A stretch of DNA of 64,000 nucleotides from Dactylis glomerata (GCA_007115705.1 QXEO01000531.1:9998342-10062341), one strand, 5' to 3'; numbered from the stretch's first letter, positions 33,065 through 45,193 are shown. Made by a program: numbers and translations. The notes: generated from the sequence alone by a model not told the origin.

Positions 33065-35251
33065 CAAGGCACCCCCTTCTTCATCAACAAAAATATCAGG
33101 TCATCTTTCAAGACACTATATTTTTATTGCTTCATATGCTATGTGTTGTTCTTGGAGCGTCTTTATTTTTTTTTATTTTTTTTAGTTTTCTGTAATAAAT
33201 GGTTGGATCCCAACATATTTCTTTTGGAGAAGGCACACTCCGTTTTCATTGCCAAGAACACTCTAGTTTTCACTCTTATTGCTCTGCGAGTGTTCTCTTT
33301 TGCTAGTACTGAATTTATCTTTTGTTTTTCACCCTTATTTTTGTTTAGAACTTGTTAGTTGTTTTTAGTTAGGTGTGTTTAGCCCTCTGGTCTTTATTGA
33401 TTTTTATCTTTAAGAGGTGTTTCAAATAAGTTGATTGGTGTTGGAAAAGAGTAAAATGCATGCTTATAGTGGTGCAAAAGGAAGCTTGTTTAGACTATGG
33501 CTTAGACTTTAACATGTCATGTTAGATATTATTTTGATTATATGCTTAGTATTTATTGTTGTAGCATGGCTTGTCTCAAACGATTGAGAGTGTTTAATGT
33601 GCCATTGAAAGAATCATGCGTTGTTTTTATCATATAGAAGCATAATATTGCAGTATTCTCCTTTGATGCTTTATTTGGGTTGACTTGGCACATGCTTACA
33701 CCAAGTTATGACTATGAACCAGTCACCTCAAGCCTCTGTGATCATTTATTTTTTGACCTGTAATATCACTTTATGCTTTGCTTAATAATATTTTGTCACT
33801 ATGCATGATTATGGCTGTTATTGCTCTCTTAGTTGGTCGCTCCTAGTCTTTTGCTAGCCATCACCTGTACTGAGTATGAGGTCTACTCATGCATCCAACT
33901 CCCAAAAACCAAAGTTTGCCAATGTGTCCACTATATCTACCTATTAGCATATTTGCTATTCCAAGTATATTCATCATGCTTTTATCTATCTTCCAAATTA
34001 AATTTTTTGTTATGAAAAAATTAGTTAGTAAAGCTCTCACGAACTTGATGGCACATTTTAATTTCTTGCACTTAATAAACTTGACCATTGTGATTATCTT
34101 TTGAAGTTTATATGCTTGAAAATTGTAAGTTGAAAGTTAGCACAACCATGCTTTCATGGGGCACGTTTTCAACATTGCACTTATTTCTATTTAGTTGATA
34201 TCATGATCTTTTGTTTATGAATGCCTAGCAGCGTGAAATAAGTTGGAAGCTTGTGAGCTCATGGATTTTGTATATGTGTTAGAGAAACGCTTGGGCCTCT
34301 AATCTAAACCATGCATCATTCATGGTGGAAATTTACAGCATAACCATAGTGGACATTCGACGACGCATCTCAAAATAAAAAGCTATACCCAATGGTAAAT
34401 AAAAGAGATGTTGAAGTGTTCATTGTCTATTTGTCTTGTCATTTTGATATGGGAAAGCTTCCATATCATCGGGCAGGAGGTACCCCGTTGGCGTTCTCGA
34501 TGATACATGTATGCTTACAATGACAAGAACTTGCTTGGGACCTAAGTTGAGTAGCATGGAGTTTAGGTACTCGTATTCAAGGTACATGAGATTTTCAACT
34601 TATGGTTTGTCAAGAATATAAGTCATACATGTTCTCACATTAACCTTAACCATTCAAGATGCCAATGATAGGGGCAATGAGAGCTCAAAGCTAAAAAGTA
34701 CCATAATTTTTGGAAGCTTTATAAAACTTGAAATCCCTACTTTCCTCTGCGAAGGGCCTCTCTTTTTACTTTTATGTTGAGTCTTCATCTTCTATCTTTA
34801 TGCACCAATTAAGAGAGCATAGTTGTCATTCTGAGTATAATGTGCATATTCCCAAAATTTATTATTGATTGATTCATGATTATGGTATTGCTTGATTCTC
34901 AAATTATTTGTATCTAGTCACCCTTTGAATGTTGAAGGTGTCCTATGCATTTATGTTTTGCTATTCCATGAAGGACAAGCTGAATACCACTTTGCTTTGT
35001 TTTCTCTATGCTAAAAACAAACAAATAACTTTCCATGCATTATTATTCATGATCTTTTGTTTGTGTTACTTTTCATGTTGTAACATGGTTGCTAAGTTCT
35101 ATTGTTAGAATTATATCTTTTATGCCCATGTTTAGAGTACTTTGATCTCAGCTTGCAATGCTTTACAATAACTTGATCAAGATTGTGTTGGCTACATGTC
35201 ACCTCAAAAATTATTTTTGTTATCACTTACCTACTCGAGGACGAGCAGGAG

Positions 35252-35267
35252 TTAAGCTTGGGGATGC
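35252..35267 (+). other. Polypurine tract of element F
   Basis: ttaagcttggggatgc ends one base before the LTR start TGATACGTTGC at 35269. Confidence 0.75.
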
Positions 35268-35268
35268 T

Positions 35269-36677
35269 TGATACGTTGCAAACGTATCTATAATTTGTGA
35301 TGCTCCATGCTTGTTTTATAATTTATGCATTTTTAGAACTAATCTATTAACAAGATGCCACAGTGCCAGTTCATGTTTTCTGCGATTTTTGTATTTTAGA
35401 AAAGTTGTACAGGAAATATTCTCGGAATTGGACGAAACAAAAGCCAAACCTCCTATTTTTCCCGACACGAAGACGGAGTCCAAAGCAGAAACGGAGGAGG
35501 GCACCGAGGCAACCAGACCATAGGGTGGCGCCCCCCCTCTGGCTGCGCCATCGTGTGGTGTGGGCCCCTCAGGCGCCCTCTGACATCGCCCTTCCGCCTA
35601 TAAATTGCCTTCGACGTGAAAACCCTAAATCAATCGGCATCCATCCACAAAAAGTTCCGTAGCGCCGCCGCCATCGAAGACCAATTTCGGGGACATAAGT
35701 CTCTATTCCGACACCCTGCCGGGACGGGGAATTGCCCCCGAGTCATCTCCATCGACTCCACCGCCATCTTCATCGCTGTTGCTGACTCCCATGATGAGGA
35801 GGGAGTAGTTCTCCCCCGAGGATGAGGGCTCTACCGGTAGCTATGTGGTTTATCTCTCTCTCCCATGGTGTGATCTTTATGTGATCATGAGCTTTGTAAT
35901 CTAGTTGAATAAGTAGATGTTACTCTTCATCTATTATGCATACGCAAGTGCTTTTATTAATGTGATCTCCAGAGACACCTTGTCCCACGATGTGAAGGTG
36001 ACAATGTGCGCATTGTGTGTGGCTCTTAGGCTAAAGATCACAGTAATACTTATCATGAGTTATAATTTAAGTTGGATGTCTCTATGAAATTGTGGTGTTT
36101 GTCTAGAACCGTCTAGTGCGCTCAAGGTGACAGTGTGGGGTAATCTAGATTGGGGAATGCAAACTTTAAGGAGTGCTTTTATAGCCCTACGCCGTGAATT
36201 GGTGTTTGTTATCCAACCGGAGAGTAATTCTGGGTAGCATAGTGAAGATAGATATTTATGTGTTCAATTATGTTATCATTGTTGAGAGTGTCCACTAGTG
36301 AAAGTATGATCCCTAGGCCTTGTTTCTAAGCATTGAAACACCGTTTACAACCAGTTCTGCTACATGTTTGCTTGGAGCCATTTTTATTTCAGATTGCAAT
36401 TACCACTTATAATCATCCATATTACTTGTATTTTACTATCTCGTCGCCAAACTAGTGCACCTATACAACTGACAAGTGTATTGGGTGTGTTGGGGACATA
36501 AGAGACTTCTTGTATCTTAATTGCAGGGTTGCTTGAGAGGGATATCTTTGACCTCTTCCTCCCTAAGTTCGGTAAACCTTGGGTGATTCACTTAAGGGAA
36601 ACTTGTTGCTGTTCTACAAACCTCTGCACTTAGAGGCCCAACACTGTCTACAAGAATAGAAGCGTGCGTAGACATCA
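35269..36677 (+). repeat. LTR of element F
   Basis: 1409 bp, TGATACGTTGCAAACG...GTAGACATCA (TGAT...ATCA). A GC-rich palindrome (35513-35570) precedes cctataaatt near 35588, the likely promoter. It is followed directly by LTR sequence of family E. Confidence 0.75.
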
Positions 36678-38010
36678 GGCAACGAGCCGACCACATCTGG
36701 TGGTGGCGCGGCCCCCCTGGCTGCACCGCCCCAGGGTGTGGGCCCCTCGAGCACCCACCAACCTCGCCCTTCCACCTATATATCCACATCCTCAGGAAAA
36801 CCCTAAAGGCCAGGAGCCTCCATCCACGAAAAGTTCCGTAGCCGCCGCCGTTGTCGACCCTAGTTTGGGAGGGTTTTGAAGCTCTTCCCGGCACCCTGCC
36901 GGAAAGGGGAATCATCACCGGAGGCCTTCTTCATCACCATACCTGCCTCCGGAGTGATGTGTGAGTAGTTCATATTTGGACTACGGGTCCATAGCAGTAG
37001 CTAGATGGTTGTCTTCTCCTATTTTGTGCCACCATGTTTAGATCTTGTGTGCTGCCTAACATGATCAAGATCATCTTATTGTAATGCTACATGTTGTGTT
37101 TGATGGGATCCGATGAATATTGAGTACTATGTCAAGTTGATTATTGATCCATCATGTCTATGTTATTTGTGATCTTGCATGCTCTTTGTTGCTAGTAGAT
37201 GCTCTGGCCAAGTAGATGCTTGTGACTCCAAGAGGGAGTATTTATGCTCGATAGTGGATTCATGCCTCTAGTAATCTGAGAGAGTGACAATAACTTTTAA
37301 GATTGTAGATGTGTTGTTGCACTAGGGAGAAAACAACAATCCTTTGTCCAAGGATAATTATGTTATTTACATTACACACTTTGATTAATGCAATAATCTG
37401 TTGTTTGCAACTTAATACCCAAAGGTTGTTCGGATGATATCCTGAAGATGGATTATTAGTCATAGATGCAGTTGGATTACGATCTATGTATCATGTTGTA
37501 ATGCCCAAATGAATCTCATAGTGATCTTCATGTCATGTACATGTATTGTTATGCACTCTCTATTTCTCAATTGCCTAGCTATAATTTGTTCACCCAGCAT
37601 GTTATTTATCTTTATGGAGAGACACCTCTAGTGAACTATGGATCCTAGTCCATTCTTTTACACTGATAATAACATCTACTGCAAACACTGTTTTCTTTCT
37701 GCAAGTACTTATTTTTTCATTCACTACAAACAAACATGTCTTTCCACACTGTACGTCTAACCCTTTGTTTTCAGCAAAACCAGTGAGATTGACAACCTCA
37801 CTATAAGTTGGGGCAAATTAGTTTGGTTGTGTTGTGTGAAAGTTCCACGTTGTTGCTGACACCGGTAGTGCGTCCTGCCAAAGTTAGCTAGCAACAACCT
37901 TCAGAAGTTATTTCTTTCTCCTATTGGTCGATTAAACTTTGGTTTCATACTGAGGAAAAACTTGTTGATGTGCTCATCATACCTTCCTCTTGGGGTTTCC
38001 CAACGGGTCC
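36678..38010 (+). mobile_element. LTR fragment of family E, plus orientation
   Basis: Begins inside an LTR at a GC-rich palindrome (36690-36750) followed by cctatatatcc near 36771. It continues through a long AT-rich region to 'ggggtttcccaacgg' near 38000. It is the plus-strand counterpart of the minus-strand remnant at 3903-4406. Its 5' part is missing, and element F abuts it on the left. No internal coding follows on the right. Confidence 0.65.
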
Positions 38011-38308
38011 TATGAGATATCATGGATGTCTATATAGATGTTTTCCGATCGACTAGAAATTAAGAGTAAATCACGATGTTTCACATGTACGACGCAGCCT
38101 CTCCACCATTTTCTTTCTCCTACTGGTCGATTAAACTTTGTTTTCATACTGAGGAAAAACTTGTTGCTGTGTTCATCATACCTTCCTTTTGGGGTTTCCC
38201 AACGGATCCTATGAGATATCATGGATGTCTATACAGATATTATCCGATCGACTGGAAATTAAGAGCAAATCACGATGTTTCACATGTACAACGCAGCCTC
38301 CCCGCCAT
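37911..38308 (+). repeat. 199-bp tandem duplication across the E LTR end
   Basis: 37911-38109 and 38110-38308 align without gaps, with about 14 differences by hand count (about 7%). The unit covers the last part of the E LTR (tttctttctcctaNtggtcg onward) plus about 100 bp of flank (gagatatcatggatgtctat, cacgatgtttcacatgtac). Confidence 0.9.
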
Positions 38309-39222
38309 TTTCGCGGCCGCGCGCTGTGCCGGGCGCCATCCTATTTTCGTCATGCAAGTTTTGAAGGTGGAGACGTTCGTACGCAAAGTAGTCATGCCAA
38401 ATAGGAACAGCCATCGTATATCACGCTATGTCTTCCGATGTGAGTGCGTATAGCACACTATCACTTCCGACGTGATATTCTCATTGATTCATCCCGATCA
38501 TTGATATGCTGCAAAACTAAACTGTTAAATCCTAGCCATTAGTTGTTAGTTATTTTAATAATATAATAGATTGTATCTATTGTTTCTTCCTTTTGTTGAT
38601 TATGGGGACGGTAAATGTCCGTGAAAGAGATACAACTCTTACTAGTTGGTGGCCGCATAGCTTACTCATCTTGGTGTGGCCACAAATAATCTATAAACAA
38701 ATATCAGATTGTTTGAATTGTGTTATTTTGAAACTGAATTCCATTTGTAACCTGAAGCCTATAATCCAATAGATAGTCGTAAGAGATAGATATACTCATG
38801 CATAGAGCTATATGTTTCCATATCCTTTCCTTCATATTACTATGGGTGTTAACTGCATATCAATGATTGGTTGTGCAGATGTTTATTGTTTTTGAATCAT
38901 AGGAAGTAAGTATCCTCTGTTTAGTGTGGCTCGAACTATTTTTATTATCCTGGAGCTTGATGGGAGTAGAGGATGGCGTGGAGGATGAGCACCTGCAGCG
39001 CAGTGAGGCAAACGAGGGGACTCAAGAGGCTGAGCCCCGGGAGGCGCTGCACGATAACGCATGACAGTGGGCGGCGGAACAAGGAAGGAGAAGGGCCCAC
39101 AAGAGGGGTAGGAGTCGATGGAGAAAATAAAATTTTGACGAATGTTGTGTTAGGAGGAAATTTTTGGTCAGGCCGTGAATGAAATGTTTAGACTTTAAAT
39201 CAAAATATACAATTTTAATAAT
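38309..39222. other. Unassigned DNA, possibly the body of a Helitron
   Basis: Starts GC-rich (cgcggccgcgcgctgtgcc), then AT-rich. A small GC-rich patch at 38960-39130 (atggcgtggaggatgagcac...) may be a captured gene fragment, but no domain is recognisable. The Helitron-like end that follows makes a non-autonomous Helitron plausible; no 5' TC end could be fixed. Confidence 0.35.
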
Positions 39223-39251
39223 CCGTGGCAACGCACGAGCATATTTACTAG
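39223..39251 (+). mobile_element. Degenerate Helitron-type 3' terminus
   Basis: ccgtggcaacgcacgagc forms a partly decayed hairpin (cgtg...cacg). It is followed 10 nt later by CTAG and T (39248-39252). It has the same layout as the cleaner end at 979-1008. Confidence 0.45.
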
Positions 39252-40439
39252 TTTACCTAAATCTTCAATTGATGCATATCTAGAACATAATTAATACATA
39301 GGTGGGAATAGTAGTTCCATGACCCGTTTCATGGTCAATTCAGATGAAGAGATGAAGATAATAAATCATACATATGACAACCTTCCGTATTCACATGAAC
39401 TTATTTTGCGTCAAAAATGAAATATAGTGCTCTTTATCATTAAGGTTTTCAATACAACTCTGAATCAAAATTAAATGAACATTAAGTGGAAAATAAATAA
39501 GAAAATAATATAAAAATACACATGAATGTGCCCTTTTAGAAAAGACTGTGAAACATGCCCGTGCGTTGCAACGGGAGTGACAAAAATCAACTTTTGATAA
39601 ATAAAAATGTCCACATAACCTAAATTTTTCGCCAAAGACGATTAGGCGGAATAATTTTATTTTTTTACCCGGATGAACATCAAGTTGACATAGCAAAAAT
39701 ATCTTCAAGCATAAGAAATATCCGTCCATGCATTCTCATCTCTTCCCTTTCCCTATTCTATCATTGAGGGAGAAGAACAAACAGCGACTATACGTTTGTC
39801 TAATTTTGATGCACTTGTTTCAGAACATTATCCTTTTTTAAGTTGGTTACCAAATTTCCTATAAAGGATGATTGATTTGACATTCTGGTCCATTCTCTGA
39901 GATGACACAAAAGTAAAAATTGCAAATCAAATACTTAGTTTATTCAAAAGTAAATAAGAAATGATTGCATAAAGGGTGATAAATATAGTAAATTAAAAAA
40001 GACACGCCTTTAAAAAAATCCTTAGCCGACTATGAGGCCTCAAAGTACCAACAAATTGTTGGCAAAAATGACATCCCTATGAAATTATCAGTATAGAGAA
40101 AGGGTTTAATTTTAACGTATATATAGCCATGTCATCGAACCTTTGTCCATCTTTTAGGAAGCAATCAATTTAAGGTAGCGGATATTATTCGCTGATCCTA
40201 TAACATGCCAGAAAAAAAGACTAAGTGACACAAAGGAAATCTGTCAACTGAACAATTCAGTACACTGCAACTTCTCCCATCAAGTTTCACGCAAGGAGAC
40301 GGGAACATAAAAACATATAAATCCACCTCAATCTCCAGCGGGATGGGCGGCCTCATCATGCAGGTGGCTCAAGGAGCCGATGCAGGGGTGTGGCCGGGCC
40401 GGTGAGGCAAGATTCAGATTTCAGACGCGCGGAAATAGC
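39252..40439. other. Unassigned AT-rich DNA with one GC hairpin
   Basis: No gene or element recognised. A hairpin cccgtgcgttgcaacggg at 39558-39575 resembles Helitron 3' hairpins in minus orientation. The expected CTRR is not clear (cacagt instead), so it is only suggestive. Confidence 0.4.
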
Positions 40440-40858
40440 TGAAAACACAGAGGCGTGCATCATCCATCGGACTCGCCGCGCCGCTGAAAGGTGGTTACCC
40501 CTTCTTTCCCCGTTTTTGACCACATCACACCAGGAGCAGGAGGGCAGCAGCGTGGTGGTCGTCTAGTGCGAGCTCGAGGGAGGCGGCGTGCGGCGTGCGC
40601 CTCGAGGGATATGGCATGTAGCTCGCGCATCCCAGCACCGCACGCGCATGCCCGTGGTCGTCGCGGCCGTATCACTCTCGTCCACCGTCTTAAAACCCCG
40701 AAGTCGCACATGTCCTCTCCTCTCCGGCTGTGCAGCTCCGCCCCTTTTACTTCTCCTCTCCAGCACCGCCTAGCACTCGCCCTCGGCACTCTCCGTCACA
40801 CCAGTATGGGAGAGCATGACCCTCTCATGAGGCTGAACAGCCTTCTCGAGGGGAAGGG
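40440..40858 (+). other. GC-rich gene-like block, left half (split by Copia)
   Basis: Composition changes sharply to GC-rich. An open frame runs from 40491 into the Copia LTR. A smaller candidate start, ATG 40806 (MGEHDPLMRLNSLLEGKG), follows a pyrimidine-rich leader and a ttaaaac element near 40691. No known domain is recognisable. The Copia insertion at 40859 (TSD AAGGG) interrupts it, and GC-rich sequence continues at 46144. It could be the promoter and first exon of a decayed host gene or a captured fragment; the evidence is composition and frame only. Confidence 0.35.
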
Positions 40859-40998
40859 TGTTAAGATAGATACGTATTCTGATACGTATTAGTCCTGGAC
40901 TCGTATTTATAACTAAACTCTTTGATATATAATAAAGCAGATTCCTACCAGACGAGGCACGTCGGGCCGGCTAAACCTCTTTTCTCTCAACTCTATTA
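40859..40998 (+). repeat. 5' LTR of the Copia element
   Basis: Starts TGTTAAGATAGATACG and ends CAACTCTATTA. A TATA-like gatatataataaag near 40923 is shared with the 3' LTR. The length is unusually short for a Triticeae Copia. Confidence 0.95.
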
Positions 40999-41011
40999 TG
41001 GTATCAGAGCC
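40999..41011 (+). other. Primer-binding site of the Copia element
   Basis: tggtatcagagcc begins immediately at the LTR end and is complementary to initiator tRNA-Met, the standard Copia primer. Confidence 0.9.
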
Positions 41012-41223
41012 TCACGTCTGACCTAACCCTACCCCGCCGCCGCAGCCGCCACACACCTCGCCGCCGTCGCCGTCTTCCATCATGTCGACGTCGCTGGCCG
41101 CCGTCCCTTCCTCGATGCCAACCTGCTACATCAGCATCGACGCCAGGTCTTCCGATCGGCAACACCGGGCCACCGCCCACGACCTCCGGCAACACCGGGC
41201 CACCGCCCGCGACCTCCGGCGCC

Positions 41224-42771
41224 ATGACCACTCTGCCCGGCCAATCTTCATCGCCGACAGCCTCGGACGTCTACACCGCGCCGCTTGTCACAACGACAAG
41301 CGCGGGCCTCTCCGCGCAACTAGGGTTTGCACCCCCTATGTCGCAACTAGGGTTTCCGCCCTTCCATGGTGGTTACTCGGGCAGCTTCTCAGGCGGCTAC
41401 ACCCCGCTCTCGCCCTCTGGCGGCTATGCGCCCGCCCATCATGGTGGCTATCCAGCGATGCATATCGGCAGTTATCCGCCGATGCCCGCTGGCCTAGCTT
41501 TCTCGCCAGCCGCTTCATCCTCGTCCGGGACTCCGGGCGTAATCAACATCACCTCGTCGATCACTATTCGATTGACAAGCGAGAACTATCTGTTCTGGAA
41601 AGCGCAAGTTGGACCTCTCCTTCGCAGCAATCTCCTCATGGGCTACGTTGATGGCTCGCTTATGTATCCTCCGACGCATATTGTCGTTGATCATGGCGAG
41701 ATAGCAATGCCAGTACCAAACCCCGCCTATCAACACTGGATTCAGCAAGATCAAGCCATCCTCTCAGCCTTTGTCTCCTCGATGACCGAAGGTGTTGTTG
41801 GCATGGTGATGTTTGCTGGCACCTTGCGCGAGGCGTGGGAGACATTGGCTAGCGCGTTCGCCGCCACATCGTTTGCTCGCTCTTCTGGACTTCGTCAACA
41901 GATGGCAGAGCTCAAGAAATGTGACATGACAGTCAACGTCTGCTTCCACAAGATGAAGGCCCTAGCTGATGAACTGACCAACATCGGTCAGCCCTTGCGT
42001 GACGACAAGCTCATCTCCTATATCCTTGCTGGCCTCCCAAAGGAGTTTGATGCGTTGTATGAGGTGGTCAACAATCGTACTACACCGATGCAAGTTCGAG
42101 ATCTGTACTCTCAGCTCCAAGCTACGGAGCATCGCCACAACTCTCGTCGCCCCAACGAACTTCACTACCCGGTGGCTCACTATGCCGCCCCGCCGAGTCC
42201 ACTGTACGGAGCTGCTGCTCATGCTCCTGCCTATGGTCAACCTCGCGGTCGACCTTCCTACCGCCCTGATGCTCGCCCGCCGCCGCCAAGTTACCAGCCT
42301 AAGGCGCCGTCTGCTCCTCCTGGTGCAAAACCCAACACGGGTGGGCGCACCACTGTCATTTGCCAGCTCTGCGGTATACCGCATCACACCGCGTCCAAGT
42401 GCTTCAAACGCTTTAACCGCGACTTCCTCGGCATTGGTAATGATGGGAGCAACATTGAGAAGCAAATTGCCATGGCAGCTAATTCTGTTGTTGCCTTCAG
42501 CGCCCATGGCGCCCCTGGTGCTCACACACAGACTTACATAGACCCAGCATGGTATGCGAACTCCGGAGCTACTCATCATATCACACATGATCTCGACAAA
42601 CTTACCACCAAGGAACCCTACCACGGCACCGAACATGTCCACACTGCAAATGGAGCAGGTATGCGTATTCATAATATTGGTCATGCTATTTTACCTACTC
42701 CATCTTCCAAACAATTAGAACTCAAAAAATTCTGCATGTTCCACAAGCTCGTAGTAATCTTTTGTCTATGA
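41224..42771 (+). pseudogene. Copia gag and start of protease
   Basis: A 515-codon frame. A low-complexity N-terminus (GGYSGSFSGGYTPLSPSGGY) is followed by a Copia-type gag core (ENYLFWKAQVGPLL; MKALADELTNIGQPLRDD), then a canonical CCHC knuckle (CQLCGIPHHTASKC). The protease region follows with WYANSGATHHITHD. The catalytic Asp expected in the D-S-G triad is Asn here (codon 42559-42561). The frame is lost near 42730 at a run of A residues, where the next domain continues in another frame. An upstream ATG at 41082 opens a different frame that overlaps a 30-bp duplicated segment (41157-41216), so the native start is uncertain. Confidence 0.9.
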
Positions 42772-44150
42772 GTAAACTTTCTCAAGATAACAATGTCTTT
42801 ACTGAACTTCATCCTCATGATCTTTTTGTAAAGGATCTGGACACGAAGGAACCCATTCTTAGAGGTCGGTGCCATGGTGGTCTCTATGAGATTAAAGCCC
42901 CTTTCATCAAGCAAGCGCTAAGCAGTGTCAAAGTGTCGCATGATATGTGGCACAGTCGTCTAGGTCATCCAGCTTCACAAGTCGTTCAGCATGTTCTTCG
43001 TAGTCATGATTTACCTTCCACTATCACGTCCAATAAACATACAGCTGTTTGTGATGCTTGTCAACAAGGGAAAAGTCACCAGTTACCATTTTCCTTGTCT
43101 ACTCGTGTAACAAACCATCCTTTAGAGATCATTTATTTCGATGTTTGGGCCCTGCCCAAGTTTCTGTCAGTGGACACCATTTTTATGTGAGCTTTGTTGA
43201 TGCTTATAGTCGTTTCACTTGCTCTATTTGATTAAACACAAGTCTGATGTTTATGATGTTTTCCTTCAGTTCCAAAAATTGTGGAACGGCTTCTTAATCG
43301 CAAAATTATTCATGTTCAATCTGACTGGGGTAGAGAATATGAAAAACTTGATCCTTTCTTTCATGGCCTAGGCATCTCTCATAGAGTGTCGTGTCCTCAC
43401 ACCCACCAACAGAACGGTACTACTGAACGTAAACACCGTCACATCGTTGAGACGGGTCTTACTTTACTTGTGCATGCATCCGTTCCATTGTCATATTGGA
43501 ATGATGCGTTCTCTACAGCTTGTTTTCTCATAAACAGACTTCCTAGTCGCACCATTGATATGCAAACCCCTCTTCAGCGTCTTCTTCTTAAAACACCTGA
43601 TTATACCTTCTTCAAGGTCTTTGGTTGTGCATGTTGGCCTCACATTCGCCAATACAATAACCACAAACTCGAGTTTCGTTCAAAAAAATGTGTCTTTCTG
43701 GGCTACAGTTCTTTACACAAAGGATATAAGTGTCTCCATGTTCCTTCTAATCGAGTGTATATCTCTAGGGATGTCATCTTTGATGAGCACGTTTTTCCCT
43801 TTGCCAACTTGCCCACGTCAAATACATTACCTGTCATGGAGTCTTCTTTACTTTCAGCTGACCAATTTATGGATACTGCATATGCTCCGTCTTTGCTTGC
43901 TAATCGTGGTGCAGGCGTTGGACGTGGAGCTTGCCTTGAACTACTTACTCCAGAGGCACCTACTGCACCACCGGTGCACGTCGATCTTGTGCATGGGGTG
44001 GCCTTGGGGCCCGTGCCCATGCATGGCTCGGCCATGTACGAGCCGCGCACGTCTCCGCCTGGCGTTGCTCCACGTGCGCCCCCGCCCGGCATCGCTCAGC
44101 GTGCGCCCCCGCCTGGCATCGCTCCACCTTCTCTACAGCTGCAGGGGCGG
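42720..44150 (+). pseudogene. Copia integrase
   Basis: Pre-integrase zinc region with MWHSRLGHPAS ... CDACQQGKSHQLPF (HHCC), then LEIIYFDVW carrying the first catalytic Asp, SDWGREY with the second, and HQQNGTTERKHRHI with the Glu. It occupies frames at 42762-43190 and 43281 onward, with a frameshift around 43160-43280 inside the core. The C-terminal portion (KKCVFLGYSSLHKGYKCL) reaches a proline-rich linker (about 44000-44130) with short repeats of a gcgcccccgcc(t/c)ggcatcgct type. Non-functional in this copy. Confidence 0.9.
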
Positions 44151-44152
44151 CT

Positions 44153-45193
44153 TTGGATCCTGTACATGGCACGCCTGAGCCTAGCTCAGCTCCTCCTTCA
44201 CCTGAGCCTACTACTCCGACGGCTTCAGGTTCTGCACCTGAGTCACCTCGGTTTGATGCTTCACCGAGTCTGTCTCCATCTCCCATTGTGCAGTCACCTC
44301 CTACTTCATCACCAGCACCTGCTCCTCCTACGTACATTGTGCCTGTTACTCGTCGTCAGCGTGGGATTGTTCAAAAGAAGGTACGTACTGATGGTACTAT
44401 TGCCTGGAATGCTGTTTTAGCTGAACGTGAAGTCTCCAAGGACATGGCAGCACCTTATGATTATCGCGTGGCTCTTAAAATCCCTCATTGGCGTGACACT
44501 ATGGAAGCCGAATTTTCTGCGCTTCAGGCTAATGGCACATGGAAGCTTGTACCTCCTATTTCAGGTGTTAATCTTATTGACTCCAAGTAGATTTTCTAGG
44601 TAAAACTTCATGCTGATGGTACTATTGAGCATTACAAGGCACGGTTAGTTGCTAAAGGATTCAAGCAGCAGTATGGTCTGGCTTATGATGAAACATTAAG
44701 TCCGGTTGTCAAGCCTGCTACTATCAGGTTATTGCTTTCTATGGCGCTGTCTCGTTAGTGGCACATCCGACAGCTTGATATCCAAAATGCTTTTCTCAAT
44801 GGTTTTCTCGATGAGCAAGTATATATGAGACAACCGCATGGTTTTACTGATCGTACTAAGCCTCACCATTACTGTCATCTACTTCGGTCTCTTTATGGTC
44901 TGAAGCAGGCTCCATGCGTTTGGCATGCTTGCCCCAGTTCAGTCCTTGGTACTTTGGGGTTTTCACCGTCTGCCACTGATACTTCACTGTTTATTCTTCA
45001 GCGATCTGATATCACCATTTTCTTGCTGATCTATGTGGATGATATTATAGTTCTCAGCTCATCTGCTTCCGCTATTCCCCGGTTGATTTCTCAAATTCGG
45101 TCCACTTACTATGTGAAGGATCTTGGAGCTCTACACTATTTTTTGGGCATTGAGGTTTCCACTCCATCACCTGGTAGACTTCTTCTTCGATAG
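44153..45193 (+). pseudogene. Copia reverse transcriptase
   Basis: Starts after a frameshift from the integrase linker. Landmarks are HWRDTMEAEFSALQANGTWK and, after stops near 44588-44600 and 44756, a continuation through KARLVAKGFKQQYG, RQLDIQNAFLNGFL and LRSLYGLKQAPCVWHA. The catalytic LIYVDDIIVLSSS lies near 45030, followed by KDLGALHYFLGIEV. The stops are TAGs explicable by C-to-T or G-to-A change. The YVDD motif is intact. A further stop ends this frame at 45193. Confidence 0.9.

Larger units (their letters stand above)
32558..36677 (+). mobile_element. Element F: 3' part of a second Athila-like retrotransposon
   Basis: Contains 3' non-coding sequence (shared blocks with element A at 33841-33970 and 34741-34783), a PPT at 35252-35267 and a complete-looking LTR at 35269-36677. 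No gag-pol is present; the 5' part is missing to the left of 32558. Two additional PPT-like tracts lie at 32994-33064. The plus orientation is set by the PPT-LTR order. Confidence 0.75.

Noticed and set aside
40491..40892. Full 133-codon frame as a bona fide host gene
   Set aside because: It runs into the Copia LTR and has no domain; only the smaller gene-like interpretation is kept, at low confidence.
43960..44337. Minus-strand frame opposite the Copia linker
   Set aside because: Shadow of the proline-rich integrase-RT linker on the plus strand.
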